Below are positions 5,876 to 13,254 of a stretch of 13,254 nucleotides of DNA, piece by piece. The notes below the pieces were generated by a model. That model saw nothing but the letters and a program-made list of their open reading frames with translations, was not told the DNA's origin and ran no database searches. The stretch's first letter is position 1. Each line of letters begins with the position of its first letter. The position numbers and the translations under genes were made by a program. Origin of the DNA: Amoebophrya sp. AT5.2 (taxonomy: Eukaryota; Sar; Dinophyceae; Syndiniales; Amoebophryaceae); NCBI GenBank assembly GCA_005223375.1, contig RXOD01005609.1:1-13254 (forward strand). Direction: 5' to 3'.

Positions 5876-8800
5876 CGCCTCCTGTTGGACAGACTACGAA
5901 AAAGAAAGGAGGAGTGGAAAATTTGCCGCCTCCGCGACAGGAGGCGAGACCAAGAAAAGCAGTTTTGACGAACGGGAATCTGCGTAGAAACTTCATACGT
6001 CAAGCCCGGGACGCAATGGGAAAAGTCAAGGTGTATAATTTGACGACGAAGCACTGGCAGGGCAAAAAGCATAGGTTCCTCATCGACAGCGGATTCAACA
6101 AAACGCTCTACCTCGGCATCAAGCAATACCGCCGCTTTCAAGAAGTCTGCACAAAACACGGAGTACAACTGGGACTACAAAGGCTAAATTTCAGCGCGAA
6201 GACAGCAGGCGGAACCTGCAAGGTGCTCGGTCTTGGCGATGTCGTGTACGCACTCCCGAAAGGGTGTACACCCGGTCGGCGATTCGGTTATGCGCAAGCT
6301 ATCATCGTCGACGATTCCCTCTGGAAAGAGGAGGCCTCGCCACTGATCGGGACTGATTTCGCGTTGTCCGTTGGCCTGAGCGTGCAGATGGGCTTCGGCT
6401 ACGCCGACTGCGGAAGCTGGCGGACTACACCAGAAAATGGACAGTACTTCATGAACATATGGGAAGACCTGACCCCGGCGGCGTTGCGCGAAATCGCAAC
6501 CTGCCGAGACGAATTAAATTGCAACATTCAGCGAGCCGCATCTACGATGAACAGAAGAAGGGGGGCGGAGAACGAATTCGCAGACGAAAGTGCTGTTTTT
6601 AAAAACTTTTTCGAGTACCACACAGCACGGCCGACCACTTTGAGTTCGGTCTACATGATGGACTGCAACGATGCCGAACTTGCAAGAGTAAAAGCACACG
6701 CGGTGGAGGTGATGCCGACCTCCGAAATAATCGGCGCCGCGCTAAAACACTACAGCGGCAAAAACTTCAATAAAGACAACCTCTACATCTACGCGCGGGT
6801 GGAAATTGGTGTGACGAAAGCACCACCACTCCGCGATCAAGACAAGTATGCGGTCGGCCGGTTTATCCACAACTTGGACGAAATTCGTGAGCGGCACCAG
6901 CTGATCGGTTCACTGTCGAAAGTGAACATGTTCGTAATCGAGCAGGACCTCGACCTTGCGGGGAAGGATCATCTGAACCTGCTCTGCTTCTACCTGTTCT
7001 CGAGCAAACAGCCAGGGAGTAAGCGGCTGGAAGACATGAGCGGGCACGGCGTGCCAATTAAATCCGTCACGAAGAACGAGAAACGCCTACAACCCTTCAT
7101 CCGCGCGACACAAACACCGACAGCGATCAAAACAAGGAGAATCGCCTCAAACGACAGCGGCAGACAAGTGCCGCTCGCGCTTCGCGGTCGCACGAAACTC
7201 TTCCTCGTCCCAAAAGATCTTGATGATCTACTTCGCGACGGGGAGACCGGACTTTCCAAGCGCGCGCAAGACGCGGTTGCGAAACACGCGAAGTTCCACG
7301 AGCTCGCGCAACAGGTGCAGGCGTACCTCACCAAGGTCAAAACAGGATGCGCGATGCTGACCGGAGCGGGCACCAAGGCCTGCGTCGCCGCAGCAGAACT
7401 AATCGGGAGAGCCACAAGCCTCCGGAAGGACAAGATGCCGGCTCACTTCGGCATGACCTCGACTCTGGCGGCAGCAGGTCTCCGCGCAACCTCGAACGGC
7501 GAAGTGAGGAAGTTTGGTTTTGGTTTGGTGACGGCGTCGCAGGATTATTACGATGGGGTAAGCCCCACAGTAACAGCGGACCCGCGCAAAGGAATGACGC
7601 GGAGGCAACAGAACATATGCAATTACTTAGGAGCAGTCGCGCGCCGGCAAAATAATCGCGCGAAGCCCGAGGAGTTGCGGCTGCTCGCAAAAACAAAGTG
7701 CCGCGGAATTCCCGACGAGGACGTGAAGAACGCAGTAGACGCCGTGCTGCGGACGTCATTGAACAACTACCGCTACCAAACGTGGCCATTCCGAAAGGTG
7801 CAGGGGACGTGGCAAGCAGTCGACGTGTGTGCGATCTCGCAATTGGACACCACCTTCATCGCGAGCGTCTTCATGTCGTCACCGGGAGCAGTGATCCAAA
7901 TGATCAGGAAGGTCACTGGCGACGTTCGAGGTGAATACGTCGGCGACAAATACAAGAGCGTGTCGCTGAGCCACATGCTCGGAGACGAGCGGCTGCAGAG
8001 CTTCGATGCGGACGGCAACGACTGCCCGGAACTTCCTGAGGCCGACAAGGAGCAGAAGGGACAGCCGACTGCTGCGGCAGTAATTGCCTTCGTGTCGAAG
8101 AATATCGAGCACGTGGGACGGATCCTACTCCTCGATCCGGGCCGCGAAAACGTGTCCGGGGATCTCGTCATGATGCTTCTTGGTTGCGGTATCCGCGTGC
8201 GGCTCGTAGCCACCAACACACCACGCGGGATGAGCGACGTGGAGAATTCGCATCTGCATCTCAAAGCAGAACTACACGCAATGGCGCGTAGCCCGCTGCT
8301 ACGCGAGCTACCACTGAGCGCGTCCGTTTACCTCTGCATCAACGCGCGCCGCGAACGCAGAAACCAGACATCGTTTCTTGAGAGCGGTGAGGAGTTTTTC
8401 CTGAGAGGACGCGGGGTACCAGTGGAGGACGACTACCTGCGCTACTGGGATATCGACGCGGCAAGGAAGAGCGCGATCGTGCGGGCGGAACACAGGCAGG
8501 CGGCCGCAGCTGTTGCCGCAGAGTCGTATCTCGATCCGAGGCTGCATCGAGGGCTCGAAGAAGTCTTCGCACGAGTAGGACGGCGTGAACACGGTCCCCA
8601 GGCGCGGGTCGGCGACCTGATTGAGCATACGGACAAAAACGGAGCCCGGATCCCCGCGATCCTTCATTCGCGCGACGAGAAGGACCTGAGCTGGGAAGTC
8701 CGAAACCTGGGCCAGGTCAACGGGACAACGAAAGTGGCAAGGAAAAACTGCAATACCGTCTCACAGTCCGAGCTGCTCGGAGGGATTCCGGACTCAATCG

Positions 8801-11800
8801 AGGTCTACGCCAGCGACATCCCGCACCTGGACATAATCTGCGAGGAAATCAAAACAAAGGGATACACAGACAGAGTCAAACGTGAAGGAGTTCGGGCGAC
8901 ATGCGGGAAGTCGAAGCTTGTGCCCTGCGTGGACTGTCACGAGATGCGGTACATGGACGAGAGCTTCAAGGGCAAGGCAGTGCGCTGTGTGAACCTGACT
9001 CCCCACGTTTACTGCGACGATGTATCGGACGACCACATGGCTTTGCAAGGACTCTGGGTGCCGGAGCGGCGACTGAAGGACACAAGCATCAGCGCGGGGT
9101 GGCGTAAGCCGGTGCTAGAAGAGCCGGAGGAAGAAGCTGCAGTGCCAAAGGCGGTGAACTTCGGTGGGGACGAAGTGGTCGAGTTTGCCGTGGAGGAGGA
9201 AGACGGGTTGGAGCACCTCTCGCCACGTAACGCAGACGAAGCAGCAGTGGAGGACGACGACGAAAGCGAGGCGTCCGAACCGGGCTCGCGATCAGTCTCC
9301 GACGACGACGAGAATCTCGACGAGGAGCACGAGGAAGCAGCTGGAGGTGGCGCTGATCCCGATGCGGAGCTGATGCGCGTGCAGGTGGACGAGCCAGCGG
9401 ACGCAGACGAGTACCAGGTGCTAGACATGGAGATGGACGTCTTCGACGCGTTCACGGACATGATGATGCTCCAGGCGCACAACGCCAAGATCGAGCGTGA
9501 GACCGAACAGAAGGTAAAGCCAGACGACAAAGAACGTTCGATCGAATGGGAAGCGACGGACGCAGTGCTCGGGTTCCAGCTCGAAAAGCCAAGCACAGCA
9601 CTGCGCAACGTCATCTCCGTGCTCGAGAAGAGCGAGACGAAAGGAATTCACGTGGAGACCGAAGAGTTCCAAACGATGTGCCAGTTTCTTTCGACCGATG
9701 CGGTCAGCGCAGGATGGGCAGCACCACGGTGGCTCTGTGATGAGATCGTCACGGTTTGGGGAGAGTCACGCGCGCTTCGGTTGATCGAGCACGCGCAGGT
9801 GCGCCACGAACGCACCGCCCGAAAATTCCTCGTCGTCGATGCCGGAAACGGAAACGGGTACTGTTTCGCACGGGAGGCGAAAGGACGCCGAATAGTTGCA
9901 GCTGTTCGGTTCGAATTCGCCAAGCGCTTCCTCGCGAGAGAAGGTTTTCCGGACGCATCACCACCAATGGTGTCGACACACTTACCGGGAATGACGGCCG
10001 GGTACAGAAAGAGGTTGCGGAGCGCACGAAAACTAGCAGACCTGATGCCAAAGCAGGCACTCGACGTATTAAACCTCGACCCGTACATCGTCTCGGCCCT
10101 CGTAAAGGAGCTGACCGGCAACCTGATTCCACGCGAAGGGGAAAGTCTCGCGAACGTGCTCAAGGCGGAGCTCGAGAAAATCAGCGATCGCCAGGTCCTC
10201 AGTTCTCGGCTTATCCTCGACGGCAAGTACCGGAACGACGTTGCAATGGACGTCAAAGTCCGTTGGGCCCCAGGCGGCCACCTACAGGAGAAGCCGGACG
10301 AGGCGAGCGAACACGCCTCCCCAACACTAGGGAGTGTGGAATTCCGGATTATTGCCTGTTTGGCGGGGCGATGGCATCGAGTTTTTATTTTAATTTTTGA
10401 TGTTCCCCGAGCATTCAACATCTCGGACCCATATCCGGATGGGAAAGAACCGGTTATGCGCTTTCCTCGCTCAATGGTGCCGCGGCTGGGCGAGTGTTTT
10501 GAGAAGGCGCTGGGGAGACTAAACAGCAAGCACGGGACGACGTTCACGGCCGCGGATCATCTTCTTATCCGCGTGCCGCAGTACGGCCTGTTGGACGCCG
10601 CATTCGCATTTTTCCAGAAGGCCAGATCCGCGTGCATCGCGCAAGATGCGCTTCCAAGCGTACTGTCGCCAACGGTTTACCGGTTGCGGAAGGAAGGCGA
10701 AATTGTCGCTTTTCTAGGAAGTCATGTCGACGACTTTTGGGTGATTGGGGACGAGACCAAGCCAGACATCAAGAACTACGTGAAGCGCCGCATGTTAGCT
10801 GCTTTCTCTTCGTTGCGCGATGAACATTTTGAGGAAGTCGGCGAAGAATGGAAGGCCATCACAGGCAAGAGCGTGCGGCTGCTTGAGGTTGAAGGGAAGC
10901 AGGTCCTGGACGTCTCGTTTCACGAGAAAATTAAAGAGCTGCCGCTCTGGCAAGCTGACGAAGAGAGGAACGGGGGAAAAGCAGATCCGAAGCGGCGGCT
11001 GTCGAAAAGCGAGGTTACCCGGCTCCGAGGTGTAAGAGGAAGCACCGGGTATATCGCGGAATGGTGCTTTGATTTCTTGTATCAACAGCGAACTTTCGCT
11101 GCCGGCGCCGACGAGCTGCGCAGTGTGGCGAACGCGGCGCGAATAAATCTGCTCGTCCGCGACATGCAGGAGTACGCGAAGCAGAACGAGCTGTTCCTGA
11201 GGTTTTGGCTGGACTTCTTCGACCCAATTTTCATTCTCATCACTGATGGGTCTTTTCAAAGTAGACCCATTAAGGTGGTGAAAGAGGACTACACCGACAA
11301 AGGCATGGCGGAGCTAATCGAGGAGGGCGATCTCGAGAAGCTCACAGAAGCGAAAATGGAACAGCTTCGTCCCATGACAGCGCTCATCCTCCTCATGACC
11401 GGAAAAACAGAACTGGAAGCAGCAGTTCGCGAGCTCCGCGATCTCCGCTGCAACATGCTGGATTTCGCGGTAAACATCGGCCAGCAGCCGACGACCGGGA
11501 GCTACGGCACGGAGGCGGTAGCGTACGACATCGGCGGCCAGTCAGCGGAAGTGACAAAGCTCAAGTTCACGGAGTACGCGACGATTTTGCCACGAGGGTT
11601 GCTGAACGAGGACGTGATGCGGAAAGCGGAAAAACTCGAGCAGTACGACATGCTCGACAGCAGCAGCGTCATAGCACGCATCCTCTCCAGGGCACCGGGT
11701 AGCGAGAAAGACAGTGCCGTCTTTAAGGCAATCGCACGAGCACGGCAGCTCCAGAGGCGTACGAATCGTCCGATGATTCACATCTCGGACGTCGCCAACA

Positions 11801-12054
11801 ATGTTGACGTAGGAACAAAGCATTTCCCGGGCGTCAACAAGAAGAGACAACGCCTAAGGGAGCTCATGAAAGGCCGATGGGCGTGGCTCGGCGGTCCCGG
11901 AGATCGGCGGGGCGACGCAGTGGGAGCGCTACGCAAGCTGGCGCAGCCGGATTGTCAGCCGGACGACAAACAACTGGAGCGCGATGGGGAAAAGCCGGGA
12001 ATGCATGACGAAGGGAGTGTGAAGGCGAGCGGGGACCTCGATGAACAGCGGTAA
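5848..12054 (+). CDS. pol: Pol polyprotein, Ty1/copia order: PR-IN-RT-RNase H
   Basis: Open from 5848 without an ATG until 6016, so it is most likely made as a Gag-Pol fusion by -1 frameshifting (about 3,150 aa). The listed start is the first sense codon of the frame. Residues here count from a GTG at 5914. Protease: D58-S59-G60 with a LIGTD strand at 144-148. Integrase: D637, D741 and E777, with exactly 35 residues between the last two, then a C-terminal region; no HHCC zinc motif is visible upstream. A Cys cluster follows (C1005, C1008, C1025, C1034), then a long acidic linker (about 1065-1165). Reverse transcriptase: SPT-type entry motif, D1496 (FDVPRAF), YGL motif, HVDD box with D1606/D1607. 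RNase H: D1778 (TDGSF), E1867 (GTEAVAY), D1965 (VDVGTKH). Catalytic residues look intact and there is no internal stop over 2,046 codons, so the copy may be young or active. About 300 residues between PR and IN (160-460) are unassigned. Confidence 0.92.
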   Translation, partial: RGPPVPFSVTPPVGQTTKKKGGVENLPPPRQEARPRKAVLTNGNLRRNFIRQARDAMGKVKVYNLTTKHWQGKKHRFLIDSGFNKTLYLGIKQYRRFQEVCTKHGVQLGLQRLNFSAKTAGGTCKVLGLGDVVYALPKGCTPGRRFGYAQAIIVDDSLWKEEASPLIGTDFALSVGLSVQMGFGYADCGSWRTTPENGQYFMNIWEDLTPAALREIATCRDELNCNIQRAASTMNRRRGAENEFADESAVFKNFFEYHTARPTTLSSVYMMDCNDAELARVKAHAVEVMPTSEIIGAALKHYSGKNFNKDNLYIYARVEIGVTKAPPLRDQDKYAVGRFIHNLDEIRERHQLIGSLSKVNMFVIEQDLDLAGKDHLNLLCFYLFSSKQPGSKRLEDMSGHGVPIKSVTKNEKRLQPFIRATQTPTAIKTRRIASNDSGRQVPLALRGRTKLFLVPKDLDDLLRDGETGLSKRAQDAVAKHAKFHELAQQVQAYLTKVKTGCAMLTGAGTKACVAAAELIGRATSLRKDKMPAHFGMTSTLAAAGLRATSNGEVRKFGFGLVTASQDYYDGVSPTVTADPRKGMTRRQQNICNYLGAVARRQNNRAKPEELRLLAKTKCRGIPDEDVKNAVDAVLRTSLNNYRYQTWPFRKVQGTWQAVDVCAISQLDTTFIASVFMSSPGAVIQMIRKVTGDVRGEYVGDKYKSVSLSHMLGDERLQSFDADGNDCPELPEADKEQKGQPTAAAVIAFVSKNIEHVGRILLLDPGRENVSGDLVMMLLGCGIRVRLVATNTPRGMSDVENSHLHLKAELHAMARSPLLRELPLSASVYLCINARRERRNQTSFLESGEEFFLRGRGVPVEDDYLRYWDIDAARKSAIVRAEHRQAAAAVAAESYLDPRLHRGLEEVFARVGRREHGPQARVGDLIEHTDKNGARIPAILHSRDEKDLSWEVRNLGQVNGTTKVARKNCNTVSQSELLGGIPDSIEVYASDIPHLDIICEEIKTKGYTDRVKREGVRATCGKSKLVPCVDCHEMRYMDESFKGKAVRCVNLTPHVYCDDVSDDHMALQGLWVPERRLKDTSISAGWRKPVLEEPEEEAAVPKAVNFGGDEVVEFAVEEEDGLEHLSPRNADEAAVEDDDESEASEPGSRSVSDDDENLDEEHEEAAGGGADPDAELMRVQVDEPADADEYQVLDMEMDVFDAFTDMMMLQAHNAKIERETEQKVKPDDKERSIEWEATDAVLGFQLEKPSTALRNVISVLEKSETKGIHVETEEFQTMCQFLSTDAVSAGWAAPRWLCDEIVTVWGESRALRLIEHAQVRHERTARKFLVVDAGNGNGYCFAREAKGRRIVAAVRFEFAKRFLAREGFPDASPPMVSTHLPGMTAGYRKRLRSARKLADLMPKQALDVLNLDPYIVSALVKELTGNLIPREGESLANVLKAELEKISDRQVLSSRLILDGKYRNDVAMDVKVRWAPGGHLQEKPDEASEHASPTLGSVEFRIIACLAGRWHRVFILIFDVPRAFNISDPYPDGKEPVMRFPRSMVPRLGECFEKALGRLNSKHGTTFTAADHLLIRVPQYGLLDAAFAFFQKARSACIAQDALPSVLSPTVYRLRKEGEIVAFLGSHVDDFWVIGDETKPDIKNYVKRRMLAAFSSLRDEHFEEVGEEWKAITGKSVRLLEVEGKQVLDVSFHEKIKELPLWQADEERNGGKADPKRRLSKSEVTRLRGVRGSTGYIAEWCFDFLYQQRTFAAGADELRSVANAARINLLVRDMQEYAKQNELFLRFWLDFFDPIFILITDGSFQSRPIKVVKEDYTDKGMAELIEEGDLEKLTEAKMEQLRPMTALILLMTGKTELEAAVRELRDLRCNMLDFAVNIGQQPTTGSYGTEAVAYDIGGQSAEVTKLKFTEYATILPRGLLNEDVMRKAEKLEQYDMLDSSSVIARILSRAPGSEKDSAVFKAIARARQLQRRTNRPMIHISDVANNVDVGTKHFPGVNKKRQRLRELMKGRWAWLGGPGDRRGDAVGALRKLAQPDCQPDDKQLERDGEKPGMHDEGSVKASGDLDEQR
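5861..5946 (+). promoter_or_regulatory. Candidate -1 ribosomal frameshift signal, gag to pol
   Basis: Gag codons TCC CTT TTT CGG TAA contain CCCTTTTTC (5862-5870). The pol frame is -1 to gag and is closed by TGA at 5845-5847, so a shift must occur between 5848 and the gag stop. A TTT codon in the P site (5867-5869) can re-pair perfectly one base back. The run is not a perfect X-XXY-YYZ heptamer. A stem can form from CCTCCT (5878-5883) and AGGAGG (5907-5912), starting 8 nt after the T run. A second hairpin, CGCCTCC/GGAGGCG (5927-5933/5940-5946, 6-nt loop), follows and could compete for pairing. Confidence 0.55.
6553..6565 (+). promoter_or_regulatory. Possible central polypurine tract
   Basis: AGAAGAAGGGGGG is a purine run ending in six G, similar in style to retroviral PPTs, and lies in the protease/integrase part of pol. 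Ty1 and lentiviruses carry a second, central PPT in the pol region. It also simply encodes RRR-like residues (NRRRGA), so chance is a fair alternative. Another purine run (5898-5914) overlaps the start of pol. Confidence 0.2.
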
Positions 12055-12203
12055 GAGGTCCTCGAGCCAAAACCCGTGACTCCAGAAATGGAACGACGGA
12101 GACATAACTACCGTGCAGCGGTGCGAACCGCGCACGTGGATAATCTCGAATGGATCTTTTCGTGTACAATTATTTCCGTGTCTCTAACGAAGTGCCGTTC
12201 CAG
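12051..12203 (+). other. Intron-like segment spanning the pol stop codon
   Basis: It begins GTAAGA (12051-12056), which contains the pol TAA. It has CTCTAAC (12182-12188), matching the branch consensus, and ends TTCCAG at 12203; length 153 nt. Removing it would replace the pol stop with about 33 codons (frame open to 12306). Alternatively, only the acceptor matters, joined to an upstream donor or a spliced leader for ORF E mRNA. There is no transcript evidence. Confidence 0.35.
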
Positions 12204-12306
12204 TCCTTCGATCAACGAAGGGCCACAACGAAGTACGAGCGAGATCCAGGTCCCGCTGATCATCCCCACCGCAGTCCGAAATGAAAAATCTAAATTCCGC
12301 GCTTGA
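12088..12306 (+). CDS. Small 72-aa ORF after pol (doubtful)
   Basis: This is an ATG-initiated ORF lying in the gap between pol and ORF E. It has an Arg-rich start and one short hydrophobic stretch (WIFSCTIISVSL). Its first part falls inside the intron-like segment and its second part would be the alternative carboxy end of Pol if that segment is spliced. No family is recognised. It is more likely an exon fragment or chance than an independent gene. Confidence 0.2.
   Translation: MERRRHNYRAAVRTAHVDNLEWIFSCTIISVSLTKCRSSPSINEGPQRSTSEIQVPLIIPTAVRNEKSKFRA
12186..12236 (+). repeat. Three AACGAAG repeats and a 6-bp hairpin
   Basis: AACGAAG occurs at 12186, 12214 and 12228. CCTTCG (12205-12210) pairs perfectly with CGAAGG (12216-12221) around ATCAA, extendable by one wobble and one G-C pair. 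It sits immediately after the acceptor-like AG at 12203. The role is unknown. Confidence 0.5.
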
Positions 12307-12364
12307 GCGATCAGTCATTTTCGAGTTGAGTGAGATGGTGACTCCAGCGCTCCGCGACAGATGA
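12281..12364 (+). CDS. 27-codon uORF overlapping the ORF E start
   Basis: This is an ATG-initiated small ORF ending ...ALRDR-TGA. The TGA (12362-12364) overlaps the ATG of ORF E (12361-12363) as ATGA, the same arrangement as the uORF before ORF A. The only ATG between the acceptor-like AG at 12203 and ORF E outside this frame's start is the internal Met at 12335, in the same frame. It therefore looks positioned for termination-reinitiation onto ORF E. Confidence 0.35.
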   Translation: MKNLNSALERSVIFELSEMVTPALRDR

Positions 12365-12879
12365 CGACCCCGTTCACGATTAACCACGAAGGAAGACGAG
12401 TAGTAGTAGGCTCGGCGGAGTACGACCAGATTCTCGCGGACGAAGTGCAGCGCTACTGCTCAATCATCAATCGCGGTGTGAATAGGAAACTGCGGAAGCT
12501 TATCGCAAAAGAAGAAACGCGACAAATAGCATCCTGGTTAGAAGGACCTGGTAAGGATTTGAATAAGGATCGCACCACACCTTGGGTGCCGGTAGCAGTA
12601 GCAGATCTCAGAGACCAGTGGAAGGGCGAGTACCGGAACACAGGAAATGGGAATCACTTTCTCGCGGAAGTGTCGCGGCCGCGCGACGAAGGAGAACGTC
12701 ACGCAGACACCGGCGGTGGTGGCGCCGCGCCGCACGGAGGACACAGATCCGGAAAACCAGATCGAAGAGGAGCTGCCGCTCCTGATGACGGAGCCGCCGG
12801 AACAGTTTCCGCCCGACGTGGTGATGACGCACGCGTTCTTGATTGCGAAGTGCCCGTTCCTGGACGAGAAGCACGTTGA
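12361..12879 (+). CDS. ORF E, unrecognised 172-aa protein downstream of pol
   Basis: Function unknown. The first 95 or so residues look like ordinary globular protein, mixed helical and charged, with an RKLRKLIAKEE stretch. The last 70 or so are Gly/Arg/Pro-rich and read like the out-of-frame shadow of ORF F, which is open in the +1 frame from 12602. So either E truly ends this way, or the real protein passes from E to F by a +1 shift, or one indel has broken a single gene. E occupies the position of an env-like gene, but has no signal peptide or membrane segment. The start chosen is the ATG coupled to the 27-codon uORF; no longer in-frame ATG start was found. Confidence 0.45.
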   Translation: MTTPFTINHEGRRVVVGSAEYDQILADEVQRYCSIINRGVNRKLRKLIAKEETRQIASWLEGPGKDLNKDRTTPWVPVAVADLRDQWKGEYRNTGNGNHFLAEVSRPRDEGERHADTGGGGAAPHGGHRSGKPDRRGAAAPDDGAAGTVSARRGDDARVLDCEVPVPGREAR

Positions 12880-13254
12880 CCGCCGCCGCTACCCGTACGT
12901 CCTGTCCATCCGCTGCACCATCGACGACTGGACCGCAGTCCGCAACCTCATGCCGGACAACAAGCGTTCGCGGTTCGTCACCACGATTTCGGATAAAATG
13001 ATTTACGACGTGATGAAAGGGACCAAGTTCATCACGAAGGGAATGCGGATCCCCTGGACCTTCAATCTCGGGTCGCCCGCGGAGCGGCGCGCAGTGTGGT
13101 GCCAGCTGCTGTACGCGGTGATGACAACGGAAAACGACCCGGACCTGATGCATCGCGTCACGGTGTGTTTTAAGCGGTACACCCCGGCGAGCTCGGTCGA
13201 GTCCGAGGAGAACCGCATGGCGCTGCGCGAGTTCGTGAAGTTCTACGGGTGGGA
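12647..13254 (+). CDS. ORF F, unrecognised protein, runs off the window end
   Basis: The frame is open from 12602 to the last base; the first ATG is at 12647 with strong context (G at -3, G at +4), giving at least 202 residues. The start is basic, followed by an acidic, Pro-rich stretch (TEPPEQFPPD) and then a globular part with Cys, Trp and aromatic residues (for example THAFLIAKCPF and RIPWTFNLG). I recognise no family and see no membrane segment. GC-rich third positions support this frame over ORF E in the 233-nt overlap. The carboxy end is missing, so domain assignment is limited. As the gene after pol it may be part of the element's accessory set, since no 3' LTR has yet appeared. Confidence 0.6.
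   Translation, partial: MGITFSRKCRGRATKENVTQTPAVVAPRRTEDTDPENQIEEELPLLMTEPPEQFPPDVVMTHAFLIAKCPFLDEKHVDRRRYPYVLSIRCTIDDWTAVRNLMPDNKRSRFVTTISDKMIYDVMKGTKFITKGMRIPWTFNLGSPAERRAVWCQLLYAVMTTENDPDLMHRVTVCFKRYTPASSVESEENRMALREFVKFYGW

Noticed and set aside
9648..10547. 299-codon antisense ORF opposite the reverse transcriptase
   Set aside because: It mirrors the coding strand of a clear Pol domain, has Ser/Arg-rich composition typical of shadows, and shows no motif.
11246..11270. Perfect 8-bp inverted repeat (ATGGGTCT/AGACCCAT) in RNase H
   Set aside because: Roughly one such hairpin is expected by chance in 13 kb and it lies in conserved coding sequence.
12076..12347. Direct repeat GTGACTCCAG at 12076 and 12338
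   Set aside because: At ten bases it is too short to be an LTR or target-site signal and has no extended similarity.
12608..13153. 181-codon antisense ORF opposite ORF F
   Set aside because: The plus frame fits better with open sequence to the window end and coding-like codon use; the minus ORF is His/Val/Arg-rich shadow. Not fully excluded.
12055..13254. Search for a 3' LTR, 3' polypurine tract, or env signal peptide/transmembrane segment
   Set aside because: No copy of the 1-23 sequence and no hydrophobic span long enough for a membrane protein was seen.
1..13254. CRISPR arrays, rRNA, complete tRNA genes, bacterial operon signals
   Set aside because: None were seen. The only tRNA-related sequence is the complement at 25-46.

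Overview
The window reads as the interior of a very large LTR retrotransposon of the Ty1/copia (Pseudoviridae) type, from a eukaryotic, probably algal or other protist, genome. The support is direct. A sequence resembling a primer-binding site for initiator tRNA-Met lies at 25-46. A Gag with two CCHC zinc knuckles (2591-5875) is followed by a Pol (5848-12054) with the copia order protease, integrase (D-D-35-E), reverse transcriptase (xVDD box) and RNase H. The Pol looks most like the divergent copia-type Pols that I associate with dinoflagellates and red algae. That host guess rests on memory of the family, not on a search.

Layout: 1-23, probable last bases of the 5' LTR; 25-46, PBS; 47-155, leader with a 5-codon uORF; 156-845 and 845-1342, two unrecognised ORFs (A and B) joined by a TGATG stop/start overlap; 1343-1616, ATG-free gap with an acceptor-like pyrimidine tract; 1617-2192, ORF C with a PPPY motif and a basic tail; 2193-2590, leader with several uORFs and a strong 3'-splice-site-like sequence 5 nt before the gag ATG; 2591-5875, gag; 5848-12054, pol in the -1 frame; 12055-12360, gap with an intron-like segment, a hairpin and a 27-codon uORF; 12361-12879, ORF E; 12647 to the window end, ORF F, still open. 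No second LTR or 3' polypurine tract is present, so the element continues past 13254 and its interior exceeds 13.2 kb, against roughly 4-5 kb in ordinary copia elements.

If the reading is right, genomic RNA primed by tRNA-iMet at 25-46 would be reverse-transcribed by a Gag-Pol fusion made by -1 frameshifting in a 28-nt overlap that contains CCCTTTTTC and is followed 8 nt later by a possible stem. Five extra ORFs (A, B, C upstream of gag; E, F downstream of pol) are not part of a normal copia element. Their expression seems to be arranged through stop/start overlaps (ATGA, TGATG) and acceptor-like sites before ORF C, gag and ORF E. Their functions are unknown. No convincing gene was found on the minus strand.
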